DNA of 51,026 nt from the NCBI GenBank assembly GCA_018823415.1, contig JAHJIN010000527.1, positions 1 to 51,026 of the forward strand, given 5' to 3'. The stretch comes from Chloroflexota bacterium. Lineage in GTDB: Bacteria > Chloroflexota > JAHJIN01. The position numbers were made by a program, and so were the translations under genes. The notes under the pieces are model-generated. The model had not been told where the DNA came from. It ran no database searches and saw only the letters and a list, made by a program, of their open reading frames with translations. Each line of letters starts with the position of its first letter. Position 1 is the stretch's first letter. Shown one piece after another: positions 27,142 to 34,752 of this stretch.

Positions 27142-29640
27142 TCAGCAGGTGACAATGTTTACCAGCCGGCCCGGCACCACGACCACCCGGGCCACCTCGT
27201 GCCCCTGGATGTGATGCTGCACGTCGTCGGCAGCCAGGGCCCGGGTGCGCAGTTCGTCTTTGTCCTGGGCGACGTCGGTCGGTACCTCCAGCCGGCCACG
27301 CAGCCGGCCGTTCACCTGCACCGGCACGACCACGGTCTCTTCGGCCGCCAGGGTCTCGTCCCAGGCCGGCCACGGCTGCTGATGGATGCTGTAGGGCCGG
27401 CCGCGCCGCGCCCACAGTTCCTCGGCGATGAAGGGGCACGACGGAGCCAACAGCAACAGCAGCGCGTCAATGGCCTCTTCCCAGGCCGGCGAGCCGTAGA
27501 CGGCGGTGTCACGCGCTGTGCCCAGCGCGTTGGTGAACTCCATCAGCGCCGCGATCATGGTGTTGAACCGGAACCCCTCGATGTCCTGCGTGACTTTGCG
27601 GATGGTCTGGTGGGTGATGCGGCGCAGGGTTGCGGTATCCTGGCCGGGGGCGACCACGAGGGTCGCGCCTACGTCCTCTGCCGCCAGGCTCCATACTCGT
27701 CCCAGCCACCGGCGCACGCCGTTCAGGCCGTCCTCGCTCCAGTTTACGTTCTGCTCAAAGGGGGCCATGAACAGCAGGAATCCGCGCAGCGTGTCGGCGC
27801 CGAGGCGCTCCACCACGCTGTCCGGCGTGATGACGTTGCCCCGGCTCTTGCTCATACGCCGGCCGTCGGCGGCGTGGACGATGCCCTGGTTCATCAGCCG
27901 GGTGAACGGCTCCTGAAAATCGATCAGCCCGGCGTCGAACATAACCTTGGTCCAGAACCGGGCGTATAGCAGGTGCATCACCGCGTGCTCGGCGCCGCCT
28001 ACGTACCGGTCCACCGGCAGCCAGCGGCGCACCGCCGCCGGGTCGAACGGCCCCTGGTCATAGTGCGGGCTGGCGAACCGCAAAAAGTACCATGACGAGC
28101 AGGCGAACCCGCCCATTGTATCCGTCTCGCGCCGGGCCGGGCCGCCGCACGTTGGGCAGGTGGTGTGGACGAACTCGGGCACGGCGGCCAGTGGCGATTG
28201 GCCGGTCCCGGACGGCTGGTACGCGTCGATGTCGGGCAGCAATACCGGCAGGTTGGCCGCCGGCACGGGCACGGTGCCACAGTCGTCGCAGTAGATGATC
28301 GGGATGGGTGCGCCCCAGTAGCGCTGGCGGCTGATGAGCCAGTCGCGCATGCGGTATTGGACGGTGCGCTGGCCGACGCCTCGCTCTTCTAGCCAGTCGG
28401 CGATGCGCTCCGCCGCCTCGTCCGACGGCAGTCCATCGAATGGGCCGGTGTGGATCATGACGCCGGTCTCGGTGTACGCCTCCGTCAGCGGCTCGCCATC
28501 CCACACTGGCGGCGCGATGGTCATCACGACCGGCAGACCGTAGCGTTGCGCGAACTCGAAATCACGCTGGTCGTGGGCCGGGACGGCCATGATGGCCCCC
28601 GTGCCATAGGTCATGAGCACATAATCGGCCACATAGATGGGGATGGGCCGGCCGGTGGCCGGGTTGATGGCATGCGCGCCGGTGAACACGCCATCGCGCT
28701 GCCGGTCCGCGCTCAGCCGGTCGATGTCACTCTGGCGGCGGGCCTGAGCCACGTAGGCCTGGACCTCGGCGCGGTGGTCTGGCGTGGTCAGCATTTCGAC
28801 CAGCGGGTGCTCCGGGGCCAACACCGCAAAGGTCAGGCCATAGATAGTGTCAATGCGGGTGGTAAAGACTTGCAGACCCTCACTCCCCGGCCCCCTCTCC
28901 CGCTGCGCAGGAGAGGGGGCGTCGGCAATAGGCAGGGTGAAGGTGACGCCTTCGCTGCGGCCGATCCAGTGGCGTTGCATGGCCTTGATGTGCGCCGGCC
29001 AGTCCAAGTCATACAGGTCGGCCAGCAGCCGGTCGGCGTATTCGGTGATGCGAAAGAACCACTGCGGCAGGCTGCGCGGCTCCACGTCTGAATGACAGCG
29101 CCAGCACGCGCCGGCCTCCACCTCCTCGTTGGCCAGGACCGTGGCGCAACCGGGGCACCAGTTCACCGGGGCCTCGGCGCGATAGGCCAGGCCCCGCCGG
29201 TACAGCAGCAGAAAGAACCACTGGGTCCAGCGGTAATAGTCCGGGTGGCTGGAGTTGATCTCGCGGTCCCAGTCATAGTCGATACCCACCAGGCTCATCT
29301 GTCGCTTGTAGTTGGCCGCGTAGCGCGGCACGGTATCGCGAGGGTGCAGGCCCTTCAGGATGGCGTCGTTCTCGGCCGGCAGGCCAAAGGCGTCCCAGCC
29401 CATGGGGTGCAGCACGTCGCAGCCGCTCATGCGCGAGTAGCGGCTGAATACGTCGGTGGGCACATAGTTGCGGCAATGGCCCACGCTCAGGCCGTCGCCG
29501 GAGGGATAGGGAAAATACTCCAGCAGGTAGCGCTTGGGCCGGTCGTCGTCCAGGGCGTCCGGCGTGCGATACACCTTGTCCGCCGTCCATCGCTCCCACC
29601 ACCGGGGTTCGATGGCGGCCGGGTCATAGGTCTCGTTCAT
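27142..29640 (-). CDS. leuS: leucyl-tRNA synthetase
   Basis: 832 residues from ATG at 29640, with GGGAG upstream. It charges tRNA-Leu in the cytoplasm. Class I signatures: the HIGH-type motif in FPYPSGDGLSVGH (residues 43-55), the zinc domain CPGCATV...CWRCHSDVE, the editing domain with TYGTGAIMAVPAHDQRD (about 344-360), a second CxxC pair (CPTCGG), and RMSKS at 595-599. Residues 241-255 (PSPAQRERGPGSEG region) are not a family feature: they are encoded by an in-frame palindromic repeat at the edge of the editing domain. Expression is probably set by the upstream leader-peptide attenuator. The frame is open a further 39 codons upstream, but this overlaps the leader and is not a coding start. 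Confidence 0.96.
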   Translation of the reverse strand: MNETYDPAAIEPRWWERWTADKVYRTPDALDDDRPKRYLLEYFPYPSGDGLSVGHCRNYVPTDVFSRYSRMSGCDVLHPMGWDAFGLPAENDAILKGLHPRDTVPRYAANYKRQMSLVGIDYDWDREINSSHPDYYRWTQWFFLLLYRRGLAYRAEAPVNWCPGCATVLANEEVEAGACWRCHSDVEPRSLPQWFFRITEYADRLLADLYDLDWPAHIKAMQRHWIGRSEGVTFTLPIADAPSPAQRERGPGSEGLQVFTTRIDTIYGLTFAVLAPEHPLVEMLTTPDHRAEVQAYVAQARRQSDIDRLSADRQRDGVFTGAHAINPATGRPIPIYVADYVLMTYGTGAIMAVPAHDQRDFEFAQRYGLPVVMTIAPPVWDGEPLTEAYTETGVMIHTGPFDGLPSDEAAERIADWLEERGVGQRTVQYRMRDWLISRQRYWGAPIPIIYCDDCGTVPVPAANLPVLLPDIDAYQPSGTGQSPLAAVPEFVHTTCPTCGGPARRETDTMGGFACSSWYFLRFASPHYDQGPFDPAAVRRWLPVDRYVGGAEHAVMHLLYARFWTKVMFDAGLIDFQEPFTRLMNQGIVHAADGRRMSKSRGNVITPDSVVERLGADTLRGFLLFMAPFEQNVNWSEDGLNGVRRWLGRVWSLAAEDVGATLVVAPGQDTATLRRITHQTIRKVTQDIEGFRFNTMIAALMEFTNALGTARDTAVYGSPAWEEAIDALLLLLAPSCPFIAEELWARRGRPYSIHQQPWPAWDETLAAEETVVVPVQVNGRLRGRLEVPTDVAQDKDELRTRALAADDVQHHIQGHEVARVVVVPGRLVNIVTC
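28876..28925. repeat. palindromic repeat inside the leuS coding region
   Basis: 11-bp perfect stem (28890-28900 with 28910-28920), loop CGCTGCGCA, with C-rich/G-rich surroundings like the intergenic repeat at 17041-17132. Its length keeps the reading frame open and adds about 15 residues (241-255) to the synthetase. Confidence 0.72.
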
Positions 29641-29663
29641 GGTTATGCTCCCTTCTACAAAGC

Positions 29664-29690
29664 AAAAAACCTCCCGCTGGGGGAGGCTTT
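29664..29690 (-). terminator. attenuator terminator in the leuS leader
   Basis: On the minus strand CCTCCC (29686-29681), loop CCAGC, GGGAGG (29675-29670), then TTTTTT (29669-29664); the AAAG before the stem can also pair with the T run. It stands between the leader peptide stop and the leuS ribosome site, so it would cut off leuS transcription unless prevented. Confidence 0.88.
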
Positions 29691-29708
29691 GGATGACGCG
29701 AATACACC

Positions 29709-29735
29709 GGCGGCCATTACAGCCGCCAACCTCCC
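29709..29735 (-). promoter_or_regulatory. antiterminator strand and intervening hairpin of the leuS attenuator
   Basis: GGGAGG at 29735-29730 lies in the last codons of the leader peptide and is identical to the 3' arm of the terminator, so it can pair with CCTCCC (29686-29681) instead. Between them GGCGGC (29727-29722) and GCCGCC (29714-29709) form a hairpin whose 7-nt loop holds the leader stop codon TAA. A ribosome that reaches the stop covers GGGAGG and lets the terminator form; one stalled at the Leu cluster leaves it free. Confidence 0.75.
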
Positions 29736-29824
29736 AACGATAGATTGCCCCCGGCAAGGAGGGCCCCGAGGAGAAGGGAGCGAAGAAGGGTTTTGTGAAA
29801 ACTGATCGAATTGTTGTCGTTCAT
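29717..29824 (-). CDS. leucine-rich leader peptide of leuS
   Basis: 35 codons from ATG 29824 to TAA 29719-29717, with AGGAG (29837-29833) 8 nt upstream. Ten codons are Leu, seven of them within codons 13-23. Only one is CTG, the codon the surrounding genes favour; the others are CTT, CTC, CTA and TTG. This is the pattern of a leader peptide that measures charged tRNA-Leu. It is followed by a mutually exclusive antiterminator/terminator pair and then leuS. Function is inferred from this arrangement; the peptide itself probably has none. Confidence 0.82.
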   Translation of the reverse strand: MNDNNSISFHKTLLRSLLLGALLAGGNLSLGGWRL

Positions 29825-29852
29825 CTGGGCATCTCCTGTCTCAAGATAGCGT

Positions 29853-29881
29853 TTGAGTACTGTGTAGCTTTATGGTATAAT
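29853..29881 (+). promoter_or_regulatory. promoter for the first HNH gene
   Basis: TTGAGT (29853-29858) and TATAAT (29876-29881), spacer 17 nt, start codon 26 nt after the -10 box. Confidence 0.75.
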
Positions 29882-29907
29882 TGTCCCTGACTAACCGGAG
29901 GCTACAT

Positions 29908-30459
29908 ATGAAAAAATGCTTACGCTGTGGTTCCGATATACCCACCTGGGTGAACATAGATGGTAAACCTAGAAACCTCAGTAAGAGACGATTTTGCCTG
30001 CAATGTTCTCCTTTTGGCAAGCACAATACACGAGATCTGCGGCTGGAAATCAACCAAGGCGGGGAAAAAGAGTGCAAAGTATGTCATCGTGTCCTGGACG
30101 AACGCGAATTTTATCAGAGATCAAACCGCCGTGGTGGAACGTATTCGACGTGCAAAAAGTGCTTTAATGAGATCAGTCAGCAGAGAAAGCAAAAAATCAA
30201 AGTCACGCTTGTAGAACGCTGCGGTGGCAAATGCTGCATATGTGGTTACTCCCAGTGCGTAGCCGCACTTGAATTCCACCACATTGATCCCGACAAAAAG
30301 GATGTGCCAATTAGCCTGATCAATGGCAAGAGTGTAGAGAAAATCATGCCCGAGTTGGAGCAGTGTGTCATGGTATGCGCCAATTGTCACCGAGAAATCC
30401 ATGCTGGGCTGGTGGATGTGCTTGGATTGTCCTCCTGTGGAGCCCCTGGCGGGAGTTGA
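29908..30459 (+). CDS. HNH endonuclease with N-terminal zinc fingers
   Basis: 183 residues from ATG 29908, after a CGGAGG ribosome site. The N-terminal half has three CxxC pairs (CLRCGSD, CLQC, CKVC/CKKC), zinc-finger-like DNA-binding units. The C-terminal half is an HNH core: CCICGY, LEFHHIDPDKKD, then VMVCANCHREIHAGL, which gives the HH and the last His plus zinc Cys ligands. The gene is clearly less GC-rich than its neighbours, a sign of transfer. Its last seven codons overlap the 3' end of tRNA-Arg(CCT) on the other strand. It resembles the HNH gene found in the tRNA-Ile intron. Homing-type nuclease is the likely role. Confidence 0.82.
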   Translation: MKKCLRCGSDIPTWVNIDGKPRNLSKRRFCLQCSPFGKHNTRDLRLEINQGGEKECKVCHRVLDEREFYQRSNRRGGTYSTCKKCFNEISQQRKQKIKVTLVERCGGKCCICGYSQCVAALEFHHIDPDKKDVPISLINGKSVEKIMPELEQCVMVCANCHREIHAGLVDVLGLSSCGAPGGS

Positions 30460-30513
30460 ACCCACGACCAACTACTTAGGAGGTAGCTGCTCTATCCTCT
30501 GAGCTACAGGGGC
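30438..30513 (-). tRNA. tRNA-Arg (anticodon CCT), CCA encoded
   Basis: 76-nt cloverleaf: acceptor GCCCCTG/CAGGGGC, D arm GCTC/GAGC, anticodon stem GCTAC/GTAGT with loop CTCCTAA (anticodon CCT), T loop TTCAACT, discriminator T, encoded CCA. No intron. Its 3' end overlaps the end of the HNH gene on the plus strand. Confidence 0.96.
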
Positions 30514-30527
30514 TTTTTCTCAAGCTC

Positions 30528-30556
30528 AGTATAGCACAAAACAGCCCACCAATCAA
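30528..30556 (-). promoter_or_regulatory. promoter for tRNA-Arg
   Basis: Minus strand TTGATT (30556-30551) and TATACT (30533-30528), spacer 17 nt, 15 nt before the mature 5' end. The sequence TTTGTGCTATACT is shared with the tRNA-Ile promoter. Confidence 0.8.
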
Positions 30557-30557
30557 G

Positions 30558-30586
30558 TTGACAAATAGGAACCGGCCGGCTACAAT
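30558..30586 (+). promoter_or_regulatory. promoter for the DUF362 gene
   Basis: TTGACA (30558-30563) and TACAAT (30581-30586), spacer 17 nt, back to back with the tRNA-Arg promoter: the two -35 boxes are separated by a single base. Confidence 0.8.
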
Positions 30587-30618
30587 GAACCGCACATTAT
30601 TGATCTGGTTGGTTGCCT

Positions 30619-31749
30619 ATGTCCATCGTCTCTGTCCAATCGTGTGCCAGCTATGACCCGGCCGCCGTGCGCCAGGCGGTGATGGCCGCCCTGAACCCCC
30701 TGGGCGGCATGGCCCAGTTCGTGCGGCCGGGGATGCGTGTGTTGCTCAAGCCCAATCTCATCAACGACGCGCCGAGAGACCGGGCCGTCACCACGCACCC
30801 GGCCATCGTGCAGGCGGTGGCTGAGTTGGTCCAGGAGGCCGGCGGGGTGGTGCGCATTGGAGATTCGCCCGCCGGCTCCACCGAAGCGACGCCCCGGGTA
30901 TACCAGGGCACCGGCATGGTCGAGGTGGCCGAACGCACCGGCGCACAATTGGTGCCCTTTGAGCCGATCACCTGGCAGCGCCTCAACGGCGCCGACTATT
31001 TTATCGCCACGCCGGTCCTGGAAGCCGACCTGATCATCAACCTGCCCAAGCTCAAGACGCACGTGTTCACACTCTACACCGGCGCCGTCAAGAACCTCTT
31101 TGGCATCATCTCGGGCACTCGCAAGCGCGACATCCATTATCGTGCGGTCAGCCTGACCAAATTCAGCCAGGCGTTGGTGGATGTGTTGGCGCTGACCCGG
31201 CCCGGCCTCACCATTATGGACGGCGTGCTGGGCCTGGAAGGCAATGGCCCCGGCACCCGCGGTATTCCACGCCCATACGAGTGCGTGGCCGCCTCGGCGG
31301 ACCCGGTGGCCCTGGACACGGTGCTGTCTGGCGCGATGGGCTGTGCGCCGGGCCGGGTGCTGCACCTGCAACAGGCCGCTGCCCGGGACCTGGGCACCGG
31401 CGACCGCGACGCGATCCAGGTGATGGGCGCAGCCTCGGCCCTGGACTTTGGCCCGGTGCGCCTGCCCGGCGCCCACCGGCTGCTGGGCCTATCCAGCAAG
31501 ATCGGCACGCCGCTGCGGCTGACGGTACGTCACCAGCCGCGGCTCGATGCTGCTGCCTGTATTGGCTGCGGCCGGTGCAGTGAAGCTTGCCCGGCCCAGG
31601 TCATCACGCCGGGCCGGCCGGCAGCGTTCGACCTGGACCGCTGTATCGGCTGCCTGTGCTGCATCGAGGTGTGCCCGCAGGGGGCCATTGCGCCCAGCTA
31701 CAACCTGACGGGCCGGCTCATCACCCGCATCGTGCACCTCTTTGAGTAA
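30619..31749 (+). CDS. DUF362 protein with C-terminal 2[4Fe-4S] ferredoxin domain
   Basis: 376 residues from ATG 30619. Residues 1-300 match DUF362: LLKPNLIN, VTTHPAIVQAVAEL, GDSPAGST, NLPKLKTHVFTLYTGAVKNLFG and the MDGVLGLEGNGPGTRG segment. The C-terminal 70 residues carry two ferredoxin clusters, CIGCGRCSEACP and CIGCLCCIEVCP. It is a cytoplasmic iron-sulfur protein of unknown reaction; such proteins may donate electrons to radical SAM or other redox enzymes. The next gene, 68 bp downstream on the same strand, is a radical SAM enzyme, which fits that idea but does not prove it. Confidence 0.88.
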   Translation: MSIVSVQSCASYDPAAVRQAVMAALNPLGGMAQFVRPGMRVLLKPNLINDAPRDRAVTTHPAIVQAVAELVQEAGGVVRIGDSPAGSTEATPRVYQGTGMVEVAERTGAQLVPFEPITWQRLNGADYFIATPVLEADLIINLPKLKTHVFTLYTGAVKNLFGIISGTRKRDIHYRAVSLTKFSQALVDVLALTRPGLTIMDGVLGLEGNGPGTRGIPRPYECVAASADPVALDTVLSGAMGCAPGRVLHLQQAAARDLGTGDRDAIQVMGAASALDFGPVRLPGAHRLLGLSSKIGTPLRLTVRHQPRLDAAACIGCGRCSEACPAQVITPGRPAAFDLDRCIGCLCCIEVCPQGAIAPSYNLTGRLITRIVHLFE

Positions 31750-31817
31750 AGCCGGCTACTCCCGTAACCAGGATTGGCCATCACCGATGCGCGTGTTCTA
31801 GTGCAAGGAGGAATGCC

Positions 31818-32876
31818 ATGCCAGAATCCGAGATGGTCCACAAGGCCCTATTGTACGAACCGCTGGACGAGAACCGCGTGCGCTGCAACCTGTGCGCCCA
31901 TCGCTGCACCATCGCGCCGGGCAAGCGCGACCACGGTCGCGGCATCTGCCACGTTCGCGAAAATCGCGACGGCACGCTCTATACCCTGGTCTATGGTCGC
32001 ACTATTTCGCAAGCGGTGGACCCCATCGAGAAAAAACCCCTGTTCCACTTTTATCCAGGCACCGGGGCCTTTTCCATCGCCACGCCGGGCTGCAACCTGC
32101 GCTGCTCGTTCTGCCAGAACTCGGACATCTCGCAGATGCCCCGGGACCGCGACCTGATCGCCGGCACGTCGGCCACGCCGGCGGCTATCGTGGCGGCCGC
32201 CCAGCGATACGAGTGCCGCTCCATCGCCTACACCTACACCGAGCCCACCATCTTTTTCGAGTATGCCTGGGACATCGCCAAGCTGGCCCGGCCGGCTAAC
32301 TTGGCCAACGTTTTTGTAACCAACGGGTTCATGACCCCCGAGATGCTGCGACTGTTCTGCGGCGACAGCCAGCCACCGCTCATGGACGCCGCCAACGTGG
32401 ACCTGAAGGCCTTTACCGACGAGTTCTATCGGCAGCAATGCGGCGCGCGCCTCCAGCCGGTGCTCGACAGCCTCAAGCTGATGAAAGAGCTGGGCGTGTG
32501 GGTCGAAGTGACCACGCTGGTCATCCCCGGCCTGAACGATTCCGACGCCGAGCTGCGCCAGATTGCCGCGTTCATCGCCGACGAGCTGGGCGTGGCAACG
32601 CCGTGGCACGTGAGCCGCTTTCATCCCACCTACAGGCTCACCGATCGCGGCCCCACGCCGCTGGCCACGCTGATCCGCGCCCGGGACATTGGCTTGAGCG
32701 CCGGCCTGCGTTATGTCTATATTGGCAACGTCCCCGGTTCGGATGGCGAAGATACGTTCTGCTACAGTTGCGGGCAGCGCGTCATCGGCCGGTGGGGATT
32801 CCGCATCACCGACTACCGCATCCAGGATGGCCGGTGCGCGCAGTGCGGCACGGTCATTGATGGCGTGGGCCTCTAA
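31818..32876 (+). CDS. amrS: AmmeMemoRadiSam system radical SAM enzyme
   Basis: 352 residues after an AAGGAGG ribosome site. The N-terminus has RCNLCAHRCTIAPGKRDHGRGICHVR, four Cys in two pairs. The radical SAM motif is CNLRCSFC in PGCNLRCSFCQNSDISQ; then TYTEPTIFFEYAWDIAK, DLKAFTDEFY and WVEVTTLVIPGLNDSD follow as in the family. The C-terminus adds CYSCGQR and CAQCGT pairs, a probable zinc ribbon. This enzyme is usually paired with Memo and AMMECR1 genes; neither is in this window. It probably modifies a substrate with SAM-derived radical chemistry; the reaction is unknown. Confidence 0.93.
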   Translation: MPESEMVHKALLYEPLDENRVRCNLCAHRCTIAPGKRDHGRGICHVRENRDGTLYTLVYGRTISQAVDPIEKKPLFHFYPGTGAFSIATPGCNLRCSFCQNSDISQMPRDRDLIAGTSATPAAIVAAAQRYECRSIAYTYTEPTIFFEYAWDIAKLARPANLANVFVTNGFMTPEMLRLFCGDSQPPLMDAANVDLKAFTDEFYRQQCGARLQPVLDSLKLMKELGVWVEVTTLVIPGLNDSDAELRQIAAFIADELGVATPWHVSRFHPTYRLTDRGPTPLATLIRARDIGLSAGLRYVYIGNVPGSDGEDTFCYSCGQRVIGRWGFRITDYRIQDGRCAQCGTVIDGVGL

Positions 32877-32902
32877 CATGCTGGCGCGGCAGCCTATTGT
32901 GC

Positions 32903-32931
32903 TTGATTCACATGTGCGAGTGTGTTATAAT
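32903..32931 (+). promoter_or_regulatory. promoter upstream of the SCP2 gene
   Basis: TTGATT (32903-32908) and TATAAT (32926-32931), spacer 17 nt. The spacer contains the palindrome CACATGTG (32910-32917). A leader of about 170 nt separates it from the next start codon and includes a 9-bp stem with one G-U pair (CGCCGCCGA near 33003-33011 with TCGGTGGCG near 33033-33041). Confidence 0.7.
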
Positions 32932-33107
32932 CCAAGCGTTCTGTAAAAGAGCATCGATTTGCCACACCTGCCCCACACATTGCGTTTGTTTGGAGGATAG
33001 ACACGCCGCCGAGCTTGCCTTGCCCATGACAGATCGGTGGCGTTTCGTTGTGATGGCGACCTGGCGCCGGGCTATGGCACAATACATTTTCTGGAGGAGG
33101 TCACAGC

Positions 33108-33524
33108 ATGGCAATCCCGTTTCCGTCGGACGAATGGATCAAGGCTTTGTGCGCCGAGTTGAATGCCAGCGCGAGCTATCGCGAGGCAGCCAAAACCTGG
33201 GAAGGCGATTTCATCTTTGTGGTCGAACCCGCCGGCAACCTCAAAGAAACCGTGTATCTGTATATGGACCTGTGGCACGGCGAATGTCGCGGCGCTTATC
33301 AGCTCGCGAGCGTCGATGAAAGGGATGCCGCCTTTCGCATGAGCGCCCCGGCCAACACCTGGCGCGAGGTCATCGAGGCCCGGCTGGATCCACTCAAGGG
33401 ACTGATGGTCCGCAAACTCAAGCTCAAGGGCAACATGAGCATGATCATGCGCAGCGTCAAGGCCGCCCAGGAATTGGTCAAGTGCTGCACGCAGGTGGAT
33501 ACCACGTTCACCGCAGACTGCTAG
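33108..33524 (+). CDS. SCP2 sterol-transfer domain protein
   Basis: 138 residues after a GGAGGT ribosome site. It has the single-domain SCP2 plan: an N-terminal helix (PSDEWIKALCAELNASASYREAAKTWEGD), a beta sheet (FIFVVEP, TVYLYMDLWHGEC), a WREVIEARLDPLKGLMVRKLKLKGNM segment and a final helix. The fold binds lipids or acyl-CoA in a hydrophobic tunnel. In bacteria such small stand-alone proteins are common and poorly characterised. It is followed by an iron alcohol dehydrogenase gene 48 bp downstream, probably in the same transcript. Confidence 0.85.
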   Translation: MAIPFPSDEWIKALCAELNASASYREAAKTWEGDFIFVVEPAGNLKETVYLYMDLWHGECRGAYQLASVDERDAAFRMSAPANTWREVIEARLDPLKGLMVRKLKLKGNMSMIMRSVKAAQELVKCCTQVDTTFTADC

Positions 33525-33572
33525 ACGCATGAGCGAGAATTAGAATCGCTCGGTAGAGGAGGCCAAGTAGCC

Positions 33573-34736
33573 ATGTGGTTCTTTCGCAGCCCCGAGATTG
33601 TCTTTGGTCAAGATGCCCTGGGTTGGCTGGCCGAACTCGACGGCCAACGCGCCTTTATCGTAACCGATGAGAACATTGTGAGCCTGGGTTTGCTCGACCT
33701 GGTCACGCCGTACCTGGAACAGGCCGGCATAGCCTATCGCGTGTTCGACCAGGTAGAGCCCGATCCGTCCATCCAGACCGTGGAACGCGGGGCGCAACAG
33801 ATGCGTGACTATGGCCCGGACTGGGTCATTGGCCTGGGCGGCGGCTCGTGCATGGACGCGGCCAAGGGCATGTGGGTGCTCTATGAGCGCCCAGATATTG
33901 ACGCGCGTGGCATCTCGCCGCTGGAAGAATATGGCCTGCGCCAAAAGGCCCGCCTGGTTGCCATTCCCACCACCTCGGGCACCGGCGCCGAGTCTACCTG
34001 GGGCATTGTGCTGACGGACACCGAGAACCAGGTCAAGCTAAGCCTGGGGTCGCCGGAAAACACGCCCGACCTGGCCATCGTGGACCCGGCGCTGGTAATG
34101 GGGTTGCCCCCGCGCCTCACCGCTGAAACTGGGATGGACGCCCTAACCCACGCCATCGAGGGGTATACGTGCTCCTGGCGCAATGACTTTTCCGAAGGCC
34201 TGTGCCTCAAGGCCATCGAACTGATCATGACCTACCTGCCCCGCGTGATGACCAACGGCGCCGACGTCGAGGCCCGGGAAAAGATGCACAATGCTGCCAG
34301 CATCGCCGGGCTGGGCTTTATCAACGCCATGTCCTGCATGGCCCACGCCCTGGGCCACTCGCTGGGGGCTGTGTTCCACGTGCCCCACGGCCGGGCCGTT
34401 GGGCTGTTCTTGCCCTATACTATCGAATACATCGCCCGCGAGGACCCGTCGCGCTACGCCCAGATCGCCCGGTTCCTGGGGCTGCCCGGCGGCGACGACG
34501 CAGCCCTGGCCCAGGCGCTGGTGCAGGCCGTGCGCGACCTGAGCGCCCAGATCGGTGTGCCCACGTCGATCCACGACCTGGACATATCCGAGCCTGACCT
34601 GGAGGCTCAACTGCCCAAGCTGGTCGAAAATGCCGAGGGCGACACATCGCTGCTCACCAGCCCCCGGATGCCGGACACCCAGGACGTGCGGCGACTGTAC
34701 CGGTACGCCCACGCCGGCCAACCCGTTGATTTCTAG
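33573..34736 (+). CDS. iron-containing alcohol dehydrogenase
   Basis: 387 residues with GAGGAGG upstream. Group III alcohol dehydrogenase: NAD-binding GLGGGSCMDAAKGM, the TSGTGAE loop (IPTTSGTGAESTW), and metal ligands in GMDALTHAIEGY and NAMSCMAHALGHSLGAVFHVPHG, where the two late His plus an upstream Asp and His bind Fe2+. It interconverts an alcohol and an aldehyde using NAD(P)H. Length is typical. Substrate is not predictable. It precedes the radical SAM gene by 16 bp and may be cotranscribed. Confidence 0.93.
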   Translation: MWFFRSPEIVFGQDALGWLAELDGQRAFIVTDENIVSLGLLDLVTPYLEQAGIAYRVFDQVEPDPSIQTVERGAQQMRDYGPDWVIGLGGGSCMDAAKGMWVLYERPDIDARGISPLEEYGLRQKARLVAIPTTSGTGAESTWGIVLTDTENQVKLSLGSPENTPDLAIVDPALVMGLPPRLTAETGMDALTHAIEGYTCSWRNDFSEGLCLKAIELIMTYLPRVMTNGADVEAREKMHNAASIAGLGFINAMSCMAHALGHSLGAVFHVPHGRAVGLFLPYTIEYIAREDPSRYAQIARFLGLPGGDDAALAQALVQAVRDLSAQIGVPTSIHDLDISEPDLEAQLPKLVENAEGDTSLLTSPRMPDTQDVRRLYRYAHAGQPVDF

Positions 34737-34752
34737 TCACGCCTACACCATC

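Noticed and set aside
29664..29860. T-box riboswitch upstream of leuS
   Set aside because: No specifier-loop architecture and no TGGN-containing T-box sequence before the terminator; the Leu-rich leader frame explains the region better.
29908..30513. An intron in tRNA-Arg(CCT) carrying the first HNH gene
   Set aside because: The tRNA-Arg sequence is continuous and folds perfectly over 76 nt; the HNH gene only abuts and overlaps its 3' end.
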